Shown piece after piece: positions 6,251-14,730 of a stretch of DNA of 41,829 nucleotides; the first letter of the stretch is position 1; each line of letters begins with the position of its first letter. The notes beneath the pieces are model-generated. The model did not search any database and had not been told where the DNA came from. It saw nothing but the letters and a program-made list of their open reading frames with translations. The translations under genes were made by a program, and so were the position numbers. The DNA comes from Azoarcus sp. Its GTDB lineage: Bacteria; Pseudomonadota; Gammaproteobacteria; Burkholderiales; Rhodocyclaceae. Location of the stretch: positions 1-41,829 of the forward strand of contig JAISCE010000014.1 of NCBI GenBank assembly GCA_031265765.1. Direction: 5' to 3'.

Positions 6251-6762
6251 AAACACCCGCGCCCGCAGGCGTCCTGCTGGCGCTGGCGCTGCTGTTCGCG
6301 GCGGCGGGCGTTCCGTACTACCTGTTCCAGCGCAGCGCCAACCTGACGCCGGAACAGATCGCCGCCGAAATCCTCGCGAACGTCGACGGCGAAATCGGCC
6401 TCGACAGCCTGCCTTTGTCGCAAGCGATCAAGCAGGTGCGTGGCAAGGGCGGCCTGACCCTGGTGACATTTGAAGACCCGAACTGCCCCTACTGCGCCAA
6501 ACTGGACGAAAAACTGGCCCGCCTCGACAACGCGACCCTCTACACTTTCCTGCTCCCCATCCTGTCCGACGACTCGGAACTGAAATCCCGCCTGATCTGG
6601 TGCGCCCAGGATCCAGCCACGGCATGGAACGACTGGATGCTGAAGCGCCGCCTGCCCGCGAATGCGGGAGATTGCGACGCCAGCGCCCTTGCCCGGAATC
6701 TGGAAATCGGGGAACGGCTGGGCATCCGGGGCGTGCCTTATTTGCTGCGGACGGTGGAATAG
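6247..6762 (+). CDS. Membrane-anchored thioredoxin-fold (DsbC/DsbG-like) protein
   Basis: 171 residues. An N-terminal hydrophobic segment (about residues 7-26) is an uncleaved anchor or signal peptide, putting the domain in the periplasm. The thioredoxin fold begins at [13 protein letters not shown], with the CPYC active site at Cys80-Cys83, the same dipeptide context as in DsbC/DsbG. A cis-Pro loop follows near the C-terminus (RGVPY, Pro164). It is shorter than DsbC (about 215-240 residues) and lacks the N-terminal dimerisation domain, so it may be a monomeric thiol oxidoreductase. It ends only seven residues after the cis-Pro. The gene overlaps the hisC stop by 4 bp, so translation is probably coupled, though no functional link to histidine synthesis is evident. 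Confidence 0.78.
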   Translation: MKTPAPAGVLLALALLFAAAGVPYYLFQRSANLTPEQIAAEILANVDGEIGLDSLPLSQAIKQVRGKGGLTLVTFEDPNCPYCAKLDEKLARLDNATLYTFLLPILSDDSELKSRLIWCAQDPATAWNDWMLKRRLPANAGDCDASALARNLEIGERLGIRGVPYLLRTVE

Positions 6763-6876
6763 CCCCGCGAATCGACATTTACCGGGCCGCGCAGCGAATG
6801 ACACGCAGGACAGCCGGAAAACATGTGACAATCCGCCGAAGCGCGCCGAACGTCCGCGCATATTCTCTGGTACCCC

Positions 6877-8607
6877 ATGGAACACGACCTTTCCCTGATC
6901 AGCACCATCGCGGGCGGCTTCGGCATGGCTCTTGCGCTGGGTCTCATCGCCGAACGGCTGCGAGTGCCCGCGCTGGTCGGCTATCTGGTCGCGGGCATCC
7001 TCCTCGGCCCCGCGACGCCCGGCATCGTCGCGGATATGTCCATCGCCTCGCAACTCTCGGAAATCGGCGTCATATTGCTGATGTTCGGCGTCGGGCTGCA
7101 TTTTTCCCCCGGCGACCTGCTGGCGGTCAAGCGCATCGCCATTCCCGGCGCGGTGGCGCAAATGGGATTGGCAACCCTGCTCGGCGCGCTGCTGGCGAAA
7201 TGCTGGGGCTGGGACTGGGGCGGCGCGCTCGTATTCGGCCTGTCGCTGTCCTGCGCCAGTACGGTGGTGCTGCTCAAGGCGCTGGAAGCGCAAGGCGCGC
7301 TGGAGAGCATGAACGGCCGCATCGCCGTGGGCTGGCTGGTGGTGGAAGATCTCGCCACGGTGCTGGCGCTGGTGCTGTTGCCGCCGCTGGCGAGCCTGTT
7401 CGGCGGCAGCGGCGAAGCCGCCGCGCAAGGCTCGCTCTGGATGGCCATCGGCGCGACCCTGCTGCGCGTATCGGCCTTCATTCTCCTGATGCTGCTGGTG
7501 GGACGGCACCTCATCCCCTGGCTGTTGCGGTATGTGGAACGCACGGGGTCGCGCGAACTGTTCACGCTGTCGGTCATCGCCATCGCCATCGGCATCGCCT
7601 ACGGCGCGGCGATATGGTTTCACGTCTCCTTCGCCCTTGGCGCCTTCTTCGCGGGGATGGTGATGCGGGAATCGTCGCACAGCCAGCGCGCGGCGGCGGA
7701 ATCGCTGCCCCTGCGCGATGCGTTTTCCGTGCTGTTCTTCGTCTCGGTCGGGATGTTGTTCAAGCCGGGCATCCTGCTGGAAGCGCCTTTCAAGACTTTC
7801 GCGGTGGTCACGATCATCATTCTGGGCAAATCGCTGGCCGCCGCCGCGCTGGTGCTGGCGTTCCGCTACCCGCTGCGCACGGCGCTGATGGTCGCCGCCA
7901 GCCTGGCCCAGATCGGTGAATTTTCCTTCATCCTCGCCGGCCTGGGGATGAGCCTCGGGCTGTTGTCCGAGGATGGCATGAGTTTGATTCTCGCCGCCGC
8001 CCTGATCGCCATCGCCATCAATCCCTTGCTTTTCGCGGCCATCCCGGCCCTGCAACGCTGGCTGCTCGACCGCTACGAACTGGCGCGCCGCCTCGACCGG
8101 CGCGAAGCGCCTTTTACCCAGCTGCCGATGAATACCGACCACAAGTCTCTTGAAGGACAGGTCGTGCTGGTGGGATACGGCCGGGTCGGGCAGCGCATCG
8201 CCCAGTCGCTCGCGGAGCGCGGCATTCCTTTTGTGATCGCGGAGCAAAACCGCGAATGCGTGGAAAAACTGCGCAAGAAAGGCATTGCCGCCGTTTGCGG
8301 CGATGCCGCCGAACCCGCCGTGCTGATCCAGGCCCACATCGCCAACGCCGCGATGCTGGTGATCGCGACGCCTTCGCCTCTGGACGTGCGCAAAATGACC
8401 GAAACCGCCCGCACACTGAACCCGGACATCGAAATCGTGGTGCGCACCCACGACGATGAAGAAAAGCAATCATTGAGCGGCGAAGGCATCGGCGCGATAT
8501 TCTTCGGCGAGGAAGAACTCGCCCGGAACATGAGCCGCCACGTCGTCGAGCGTTTCCTGCCGAGCGCGCAAACCGGCGAACGGCATGTCGCCATGGCGGA
8601 AAAATGA
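6877..8607 (+). CDS. ybaL: CPA2-family cation:proton antiporter with RCK_N domain (YbaL/KefB-like)
   Basis: 576 residues. Residues 1 to about 390 hold a dozen hydrophobic helices of the sodium/hydrogen exchanger fold (GLIAERLRVPALVGYLVAGI, then LMFGVGLHFSPGDLL). After a cytoplasmic linker comes a Rossmann-type TrkA-N domain (VVLVGYGRVGQRIAQ from about residue 427) that binds nucleotide. The architecture and the first helix match E. coli YbaL more than KefB/KefC, but substrate (K+ or Na+) cannot be read. It resides in the inner membrane and contributes to pH or potassium homeostasis by family knowledge. No strong ribosome-binding site is seen before 6877. It starts 114 bp after the thioredoxin-fold gene. 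Confidence 0.88.
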   Translation: MEHDLSLISTIAGGFGMALALGLIAERLRVPALVGYLVAGILLGPATPGIVADMSIASQLSEIGVILLMFGVGLHFSPGDLLAVKRIAIPGAVAQMGLATLLGALLAKCWGWDWGGALVFGLSLSCASTVVLLKALEAQGALESMNGRIAVGWLVVEDLATVLALVLLPPLASLFGGSGEAAAQGSLWMAIGATLLRVSAFILLMLLVGRHLIPWLLRYVERTGSRELFTLSVIAIAIGIAYGAAIWFHVSFALGAFFAGMVMRESSHSQRAAAESLPLRDAFSVLFFVSVGMLFKPGILLEAPFKTFAVVTIIILGKSLAAAALVLAFRYPLRTALMVAASLAQIGEFSFILAGLGMSLGLLSEDGMSLILAAALIAIAINPLLFAAIPALQRWLLDRYELARRLDRREAPFTQLPMNTDHKSLEGQVVLVGYGRVGQRIAQSLAERGIPFVIAEQNRECVEKLRKKGIAAVCGDAAEPAVLIQAHIANAAMLVIATPSPLDVRKMTETARTLNPDIEIVVRTHDDEEKQSLSGEGIGAIFFGEEELARNMSRHVVERFLPSAQTGERHVAMAEK

Positions 8608-8683
8608 CGCGCAACGCCGCCAGGACAAACCGCCGGCAGACCCCCGGCAAGGGCACGGCATCCATCGATATGGGGACGATATC

Positions 8684-9691
8684 ATGCCATCGATCATTTC
8701 ACGTTCAGGCTTCATCGCCTTGTGTTTTCCGGCTGCATGTATCTGCGGCCATGCCGCCGAACCGTTGCCGGCCCTGGGCGCGAGCACCGAAAACCTGACG
8801 GTTTCCGGACTTTCCTCGGGCGGATTCATGGCGGTGCAGTTCCACGTCGCCCATTCGGCGCTGGTGCGCGGAGCGGGCGTGCTCGCGGGCGGGCCGTACT
8901 ACTGCGCGCAGGGCAGCGCCACCAGGGCGCTCTCGTCGTGCATGTCGCCCAATTTTTTCCTGCCCATGCCCGAGCCGGAAGCCTTGCACGAAGAAGTGGA
9001 AAAGCAGGCGGCGGCGAACCGCATCGATGCGCCCGGCAATCTGGCCGGAAGCCGCATCTGGCTGCTTTCCGGCGGGGAAGACCCGGTCGTGAAAGACAGG
9101 GTGGTGGATGCCGTCCATACTTTCTATCTCAAATGGCTGCCCGAATCCGCCATCGTCCATGAACGCCTGCCCGACGCCGGTCATGCCATGATCGCGCCGC
9201 AAGCAAAAAACGCCTGCGAGGTCACGGCGCCGCCCTATATCAGCCACTGCGGCGACTTCGACGCTCCGGGCCGCCTGCTCGCGCATCTGTTGGGCGGGCT
9301 GCGGGCGCGCGCGTCCGTCGCGAGCGGAGAATTGCTCGCATTCGGGCAAAGCGAGTTCATCCGCCCGGACGCGGGCATGGCGGATACCGCCTACGTCTAT
9401 CTTCCCGCCGGCTGCCGCGCGGGCGGATGCCGAATCCATATAGCGTTCCACGGCTGCCGCCAGAACGCCGAAACCGCGGGCGAAGCCTGGATGCGGGAAT
9501 CCGGCTACAACCAGTGGGCCGAGAGCAACCGGCTGATCGTGCTCTATCCGCAGACGGCTTCCACCGAAGATCCGAACGGATGCTGGGATTGGTGGGGCTA
9601 CACGGGCGCGGGCTATCACCTCCGGTCCGCGCCGCAGATCGACGCCGTGCGGCGCATGACCGAACGGCTGTCGGCAAAGCCGGCGCCGTAA
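8684..9691 (+). CDS. Secreted PHB-depolymerase-like alpha/beta hydrolase
   Basis: 335 residues from ATG 8684, preceded by GGGA and followed by a signal peptide ending near HAA (residues 1-25); the upstream open frame to 8585 lacks this. The lipase box G-L-S-S-G gives nucleophile Ser44, early in the mature chain. This is the arrangement seen in type 2 catalytic domains of extracellular poly(3-hydroxybutyrate) depolymerases and related esterases. An Asp in GGEDPVV and a His in PDAGHAM complete a likely triad. The C-terminal part (HIAFHGCRQ, WAESNRLIVLYPQ, NGCWDWWGYTG) is also typical of the PHB-depolymerase family. No separate substrate-binding domain follows, so it may act on oligomers or other esters. 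Confidence 0.82.
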   Translation: MPSIISRSGFIALCFPAACICGHAAEPLPALGASTENLTVSGLSSGGFMAVQFHVAHSALVRGAGVLAGGPYYCAQGSATRALSSCMSPNFFLPMPEPEALHEEVEKQAAANRIDAPGNLAGSRIWLLSGGEDPVVKDRVVDAVHTFYLKWLPESAIVHERLPDAGHAMIAPQAKNACEVTAPPYISHCGDFDAPGRLLAHLLGGLRARASVASGELLAFGQSEFIRPDAGMADTAYVYLPAGCRAGGCRIHIAFHGCRQNAETAGEAWMRESGYNQWAESNRLIVLYPQTASTEDPNGCWDWWGYTGAGYHLRSAPQIDAVRRMTERLSAKPAP

Positions 9692-9885
9692 AGGCCGGGG
9701 CCGGAGCAAGACGTTTTCCGTCCGCCGAAAAACGCGCCCGCCGGAACCGGGCGCGAAATCGCCGCATGGCAAGCGTCGCGCCGTACCCAGGGGGCCGCCG
9801 CGACATTCCGGCGATACCTTGGCGGCGAATCAAACCCGCGCGCCGTTTTGTGCCGCAGGTGGGATAATCCGGCGATCTTTACTGT

Positions 9886-10710
9886 ATGCCCATGGACGCT
9901 TTGCCCGAATCCCTCCCCTCTCCCGACCTCGCCGCGCTGGCGCATGCTCTCGGGCCGCTCGCGCCGGCTTTCGCCATCCGATGGGCGGAAACTTGCGATT
10001 CGACCAATTCCGCGCTGCTGGAAGCGCCTCCGGAAAACGACGGCAAAATACACGTGCTCGCCGCTACCCGGCAAACCGCCGGACGCGGGCGGCGCGGGCG
10101 GCAATGGCTGGCGTGGCCGGGGGCCAGCCTCACTTTTTCCGCGCTGTGGCGCTTTACTCCGGCGGCATCCGCGCCCGCCGGGCTGTCGCTGGCCGTCGGG
10201 CTGGCGCTGGCGCGCGCGCTGGAAAAACTCGGGGTGGCCGCGGTCGCGCTCAAATGGCCGAACGATGTACTCGCACACGGCGCGAAGCTTGCCGGCGTAC
10301 TGGTGGAATTACTGCCGGGGCGGCGCGCTGCGCCCGCGGCGGTGATCGGCATCGGCCTCAACCTGCGCTTGCCCGCCGAGGCCGTCATTCCCGGCCAGCC
10401 GGGCGGCGTTACCGATCTCGCCCGCGAAATGGCCGGGCCGCCCGCCCGCGAACCCGTGCTCGCCGCCATCCTCGCCGAACTGCACCCGACGCTTGCCACT
10501 TACGAACGCGCAGGCTTCGGATTGTTGAAAAACGCCTGGCAGCAGCGCAATGCCTTCGCCAACCTGCCGGTACGGGTCAGCGGCGAGGGCGCGGACATCG
10601 CCGGAATCTGCCTGGGCGCGGATGAAGACGGCGCCTTGCTCGTGCGCGACGCCACAGGGGTGCGCCGCGTTCTCGCGGGCGAAGTTTCCTTGAGGCCCGC
10701 CGCGCCATGA
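9886..10710 (+). CDS. birA: Biotin--[acetyl-CoA-carboxylase] ligase
   Basis: 274 residues. It activates biotin to biotinyl-AMP and attaches it to the carboxyl-carrier protein of acetyl-CoA carboxylase. Seen: CDSTNSALLE, the adenylate-binding GRGRRGRQW loop, LKWPNDVLAHGAKLAGVLVE, and IGIGLNLRLP, then a small C-terminal SH3-like domain (VRVSGEGADIAG onward). There is no N-terminal winged-helix repressor domain, so this is a monofunctional ligase, unlike E. coli BirA. The start could be 9886 or the ATG at 9892. It overlaps coaX by 4 bp and begins a four-gene cofactor group. Confidence 0.95.
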   Translation: MPMDALPESLPSPDLAALAHALGPLAPAFAIRWAETCDSTNSALLEAPPENDGKIHVLAATRQTAGRGRRGRQWLAWPGASLTFSALWRFTPAASAPAGLSLAVGLALARALEKLGVAAVALKWPNDVLAHGAKLAGVLVELLPGRRAAPAAVIGIGLNLRLPAEAVIPGQPGGVTDLAREMAGPPAREPVLAAILAELHPTLATYERAGFGLLKNAWQQRNAFANLPVRVSGEGADIAGICLGADEDGALLVRDATGVRRVLAGEVSLRPAAP

Positions 10711-11417
10711 TGCTGCTGATCGACGCCGGTAACAGCCGGATCAAATGGCGTCTCGTCGGCGAGAGCGTCTCCGCTTCGGGCGCCTGCACGCACGACGCCA
10801 CCGGCGAACTGGCCGCATGCACCGAGACGCCGGGCATCACCCGCGCACTGGGCTGCAACGTCGCAGGCCCCGCCAGGGGCGAGGCGCTGGCGGCGTTGCT
10901 GGCCCGCCGGGGCCTTGCGCTGGAGTGGATCGCCGCGGGCGCGCAACGCTGCGACGTGCGCAACATGTACATCCACCCGGCGCGGCTCGGCGCCGACCGC
11001 TGGGCGGCGCTGATCGGCGCGCGCGGACTCCATTCCCACGGCGCGCTGGTCGTCATGGCGGGCACCGCGACCACGCTGGACATCCTGGCCGCCGACGGTC
11101 GCTTCGTCGGCGGCCACATCCTGCCGGGGATGTCGCTGATGCGGATGGCGCTCAGCGACGGCACCGCGAAACTGCCGCCGATGGGCGGACGGTATCGCAC
11201 CCGGCCCCGCGACACGGCCGATGCCATCGTCTCGGGCTGCCTCAACGCACAGGCGGGCGCCATCGAGCGCGTTTTCCGCCATCTGGACGACCCGCGCGCC
11301 GTTTGCCTGCTGAGCGGCGGCAGCGCCGACGAGATCGCGCCCCTGCTCGACATTCCGTTTCAACGGGTCGAAAACCTCGTCCTCGACGGCTTGCACCGGA
11401 TCGCGCGGGCGGCCTGA
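10707..11417 (+). CDS. coaX: Type III pantothenate kinase
   Basis: 236 residues, first step of coenzyme A synthesis, phosphorylating pantothenate without feedback by CoA. The ASKHA-fold motifs are clear: LLIDAGNSRIKW (phosphate 1, residues 3-14), HPARLGADRWAALIGAR, and MAGTATTLDILAADGRFVGGHILPG. The start ATG overlaps the birA stop, giving the birA-coaX arrangement common in beta- and gammaproteobacteria. Length is slightly short but complete. Confidence 0.95.
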   Translation: MMLLIDAGNSRIKWRLVGESVSASGACTHDATGELAACTETPGITRALGCNVAGPARGEALAALLARRGLALEWIAAGAQRCDVRNMYIHPARLGADRWAALIGARGLHSHGALVVMAGTATTLDILAADGRFVGGHILPGMSLMRMALSDGTAKLPPMGGRYRTRPRDTADAIVSGCLNAQAGAIERVFRHLDDPRAVCLLSGGSADEIAPLLDIPFQRVENLVLDGLHRIARAA

Positions 11418-11423
11418 CACATC

Positions 11424-12095
11424 ATGACCACCTTACGTTTCCTTTCCATCCTTTTCCTGTTGCTCAACATCCTGGTTTTCGCCGCCGCGCGCGGCTGGCT
11501 CGGCATCGTCTCGCAGCCCAACGACGCCGATCCGGAACGGGGCGACAAGCAGATCAATCCGGATAGCATCAAGATTCTCAGCCAGGCGCCGCCGCAAATG
11601 CCCGTTGCGACGCCCGCCGCGACACCCGAAGCCCCGCCGCCCCCGCCGCCGGCCCGGACATGCCTGGCATGGAGCGGACTCAGCGCCTCGCAAACCAACC
11701 GCCTGCTGTCGCTGTTCCGCGCTGCGGGCGTCCAGGCCGGGACGCGGGACATCGAAGTACCGGCAGCATGGAAGGTGCGCCTTCCGCCCCTGCCCACCCG
11801 CGAAGCCGCCGAAATCCTGACGGACGCCCTTGCCGACCTGGGCATCGAAAAAGGAACGCTTTTGATCGAAGAAACCGGCCCCAGGAAATTCGCCATTTCG
11901 CTCGGCGTATTCGCCAACAAGACGAACGCCACGCGCTACCTCGAAACCGTCAAGGCCAAGGGGCTTCACAACGCCGAAATCGAAACCCGCAGCACCTCCG
12001 AGCGCCATGTCGAGGCCACGACCGTTCCGGCAACGGCTGAAGCCGTCCTGGTCGGGCAGTCTTTCGCCAAGCGCCACAAACCGTGCCTGCCATGA
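11424..12095 (+). CDS. Membrane-anchored SPOR-domain protein
   Basis: 223 residues. A single N-terminal transmembrane helix (residues 5-22) is followed by a low-complexity Pro/Ala stretch (about 54-78, ending in a run of prolines) and then a SPOR-like domain containing GPRKFAISLGVFANKTNATRYLETVKAKG. SPOR domains bind denuded glycan strands at the septum. The position right after birA-coaX is common for such proteins in betaproteobacteria. Two Cys lie outside the SPOR core. It starts 6 bp after the coaX stop, and its stop overlaps the coaE ATG. Confidence 0.8.
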   Translation: MTTLRFLSILFLLLNILVFAAARGWLGIVSQPNDADPERGDKQINPDSIKILSQAPPQMPVATPAATPEAPPPPPPARTCLAWSGLSASQTNRLLSLFRAAGVQAGTRDIEVPAAWKVRLPPLPTREAAEILTDALADLGIEKGTLLIEETGPRKFAISLGVFANKTNATRYLETVKAKGLHNAEIETRSTSERHVEATTVPATAEAVLVGQSFAKRHKPCLP

Positions 12096-12715
12096 GCGGA
12101 GGCCCTCTCCGGATCGGCCTCACCGGCGGCATCGGCAGCGGCAAGAGCGCGGCGGCGGCGCGCTTCGCCGGGCACGGCGTCGCGGTCGTCGACACCGACG
12201 CCATCGCCCATGAACTGACCGCCCCCGGCGGCGCGGCGCTGCCTGCCCTGCGCGCCGCCTTCGGCGGCGCGGTCATCGCCGGAGACGGCGGCCTCGACCG
12301 CGCCCGCATGCGCGCCCTCGTCTTTGCCGACTCCGCCGAACGCGCCCGCCTCGAAGCCATCCTGCATCCGCTGATCGAAGCCGAGAGCCTGCGCCGCTGC
12401 GCCGGCGGCGCCCGGCCCTATGTGATCGTCGATATCCCGCTGCTGGCCGAAACCGGGCGTTGGCGCGCGCGCTGCGATCGCGTCTGCGTGGTCGACTGTC
12501 CCCGTGAAATACAGATCGCCAGAGTCGCGGGACGCAACGGCCATTCGCGCGCCGAAATCGAAGCCATCATCGCCGCCCAGGCAAGCCGGGAGGCAAGACT
12601 CGCCATCGCCGACGACATTATCGACAACAGCGGCCCGCTCAACGCCCTCCACGCCCAGGTCGACGCCCTCCACGAACGCTACAATGCCCTTGCCGCCTTG
12701 CCGGAAAGGCTGTGA
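12092..12715 (+). CDS. coaE: Dephospho-CoA kinase
   Basis: 207 residues; last step of CoA synthesis, phosphorylating the 3'-hydroxyl of dephospho-CoA. P-loop LTGGIGSGKS near the N-terminus, then VVDTDAIAHELTAPGG (substrate Asp), LHPLIEAE, and VVDCPREIQIARVAGRNGHSRAEIEAIIAAQ, the lid and C-terminal signature. The ATG at 12092 overlaps the preceding stop (ATGA); a GTG at 12083 would add three residues. With coaX two genes upstream, first and last CoA steps share one transcript. Confidence 0.95.
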   Translation: MSGGPLRIGLTGGIGSGKSAAAARFAGHGVAVVDTDAIAHELTAPGGAALPALRAAFGGAVIAGDGGLDRARMRALVFADSAERARLEAILHPLIEAESLRRCAGGARPYVIVDIPLLAETGRWRARCDRVCVVDCPREIQIARVAGRNGHSRAEIEAIIAAQASREARLAIADDIIDNSGPLNALHAQVDALHERYNALAALPERL

Positions 12716-12815
12716 CGCGAATTCGCCTTTACCGGCAGCGATGTTATCATTCGCCATCAAACCGGCTGCATCCCTCCGCAATGCCGGGTTATTCGACACT
12801 CTTTCCGGAACGCGC

Positions 12816-13571
12816 GTGATTACCTACGAATATCCCTTCAATGAGCGCATTCGCACTTTGCTGCGCCTGGAAGACCTGCTCCAGAGAAACGCTCACTTCC
12901 GCGAGAGCGACGATCCGTTTCATCACCACGTCGCTCTCCTCGCCCTGTTCGAGACCATCGAGGTCGCCGGACGCGCCGATCTCAAGGTCGATCTCGTCCA
13001 GGAACTCGAACGGCAGCGCCAGATACTGATTTCGTTCCGCGAAAACCCGGACATCTCCGAAGACGCGCTCCAGGAGGCGCTCAAGGAAATCGAGCAGGCA
13101 TCGACGAGCCTGCTTTCGATGTCGGGCAGGTTCGGCCAGCACCTGCGCGACAACGAATGGCTGATGAGCATCCGCAGCCGCGCCGCCATCCCCGGCGGCG
13201 CATGCGAATTCGATCTGCCCTCCTACCATTACTGGCTCAACCGCGACGCGCAGACCCGGCGGCGCGACCTCGATGCCTGGGTCAAGCCGCTGGAGCCAAT
13301 CCAGGGAGCCTTGGGCATTGTGCTGCGGCTGCTGCGCTCCAGCGGACGCCCGGAAGCGCAAGTCGCGCGCGCCGGCACATTCTCGGAGAAAACGAACGGC
13401 ATCGCCGCGCAGATGATCCGCATCCGCATTGGGCGCGGCGAAACCGCCGTGCCCGAGATCAGCGCCAACAAGTACGCGCTCAACATCCGTTTCATGTTGC
13501 CCGAAACCCAGGCGCGGCCCCGCCCGCTCGAACGCGACCTGCCTTTCGAGTTGACTTTCTGCGGCCTGTGA
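12816..13571 (+). CDS. zapD: Cell division protein ZapD
   Basis: 251 residues, counted from a GTG at 12816 that gives the family's usual N-terminus (ITYEYPFNERIRTLLRLEDL). An ATG at 12741 would add 25 residues unlike the family, and GGAA lies 6-8 bases before the GTG. ZapD (DUF1342, YacF) is a cytoplasmic dimer that crosslinks FtsZ protofilaments at the Z ring. Seen: a helical N-terminal domain (KVDLVQELERQRQIL), WLMSIRSRAAIPGGACEFDLPSYHYWL and a beta-rich C-terminus (ANKYALNIRFM). It follows coaE and overlaps yacG by 4 bp, the coaE-zapD-yacG order seen in many beta- and gammaproteobacteria. The usual pilD neighbour is replaced here by a SPOR gene. Confidence 0.93.
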   Translation: MITYEYPFNERIRTLLRLEDLLQRNAHFRESDDPFHHHVALLALFETIEVAGRADLKVDLVQELERQRQILISFRENPDISEDALQEALKEIEQASTSLLSMSGRFGQHLRDNEWLMSIRSRAAIPGGACEFDLPSYHYWLNRDAQTRRRDLDAWVKPLEPIQGALGIVLRLLRSSGRPEAQVARAGTFSEKTNGIAAQMIRIRIGRGETAVPEISANKYALNIRFMLPETQARPRPLERDLPFELTFCGL

Positions 13572-13780
13572 GCGAACCCGTCCCCTCCAAGCGGCGTCTT
13601 GTGTGCTGCCCCCGATGCGGCAGGCAAGCCGAATGGAGCGAGGCAAACCCTCACCGTCCATTCTGTTCGGCGCGCTGCAAGCAGATCGACCTCGGCGCGT
13701 GGGCTTGCGGACAATACCGGGTGCCCGCCTCGCCGCAAGACGGCGAACCCGAGTCGCCCTCCGGCCTGTTTTCCAGCTGA
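13568..13780 (+). CDS. yacG: DNA gyrase inhibitor YacG (zinc protein)
   Basis: 70 residues from a GTG overlapping the zapD stop. The four zinc-binding Cys are at 14, 17, 33 and 37 (CPRC and FCSARC), followed by IDLGAWACGQYRVP, the conserved second half of YacG. YacG binds GyrB and limits gyrase activity. Length is normal. Confidence 0.93.
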   Translation: MSEPVPSKRRLVCCPRCGRQAEWSEANPHRPFCSARCKQIDLGAWACGQYRVPASPQDGEPESPSGLFSS

Positions 13781-13832
13781 TCCGGTTGCCCGGTTCCGCA
13801 TCGCGCATGGACGGATTATCCGTCCCCCGGAC

Positions 13833-14636
13833 TCACCGCGTCCGCAGGCATCGGCGGGCTGCCGGTCGCCAGAGAGCGTAGATCGCGCCTGCCGCGCCCC
13901 AGGCGCACAGCAGGTATTGCATCCAGCGGCCTTCCGGGTGATCCCATGTATCGAACCCGAAAACCGTTGCGGCGGCGAGTGCGATGGCGGCCAGTATGCG
14001 CTGGCCGCGCACATTTTCCCAAAACCGCCAGCGCGCCGACCAGGCGCAGCCGATGGCCGCCGCCGCCCAGCCCCCCGCCGCGCCGCCGAGCAGATCCAGC
14101 GGCCAGTGTGCGCCGACCGCGATCCGCGAAAACGCAATCAGCGCCGCGATCGGGACGCCGAGCCAGGCCAGGGGCCGCCGGGTACACAGGGTCAGTATGC
14201 CCGCGAGTATGAAGGCGGTCAGGGTGTGCCCGGAAGGAAAGGAATTGCTGCGCAGGGCCGCGCCGATGACGTGGATGGTTTCGGGCGGCAATACCGCGGG
14301 GGGGCGCGGCACGTCGGCAAGTATCTTGATTGCGTAGGTGTAGAGGCTGGCGAAGGGGGATGCCAGCAAGGCCGCCGCTACCCATCGCGGCTGCCGGGCA
14401 AGGGTGGGCGCGAGCAGGGCGAACGCGCCGAGCGTGCTGCCGAGATGGGTGATGCCGGCCCAGGCGAAGGCGGGCAGCCCCGCCGCCGCCGCGTTCCCGG
14501 CCAGGAACAGCGGTTCGTTGCTTCCCGTCGCCACGACGATGCCCGCACACAGGACGCAAAAGAGAACCGGCAGGATCAGCCACGCATCCGGACGCGGGAA
14601 CGGAGCGGGATGGGAGGGGGGAACGGCGCTTGTCAT
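13833..14636 (-). CDS. PAP2-family membrane phosphatase
   Basis: 267 residues with about seven hydrophobic segments. The three phosphatase motifs are all present: KILADVPRP (KX6RP), SFPSGHT (PSGH), and SRIAVGAHWPLDLLGG (SRX5HX3D). Substrates of the family are undecaprenyl pyrophosphate, phosphatidic acid and similar lipids; the exact one cannot be told. It lies downstream of tex on the same strand, 94 bp away. Confidence 0.9.
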   Translation of the reverse strand: MTSAVPPSHPAPFPRPDAWLILPVLFCVLCAGIVVATGSNEPLFLAGNAAAAGLPAFAWAGITHLGSTLGAFALLAPTLARQPRWVAAALLASPFASLYTYAIKILADVPRPPAVLPPETIHVIGAALRSNSFPSGHTLTAFILAGILTLCTRRPLAWLGVPIAALIAFSRIAVGAHWPLDLLGGAAGGWAAAAIGCAWSARWRFWENVRGQRILAAIALAAATVFGFDTWDHPEGRWMQYLLCAWGAAGAIYALWRPAARRCLRTR

Positions 14637-14730
14637 CGTAGAACGGACGCCGGCTCGAAGACCGGGGTTTCAGCGGATATTCGGGAGGCGGCAGGCATTC
14701 ATGCCCGCCGCCGATGGGCCGCAGCGGAAA

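Noticed and set aside
5992..8469. 825-codon open frame on the minus strand
   Set aside because: It lies antisense to the thioredoxin-fold and YbaL genes, is rich in His/Gln/Arg/Gly without domains, and is a by-product of high GC third positions.
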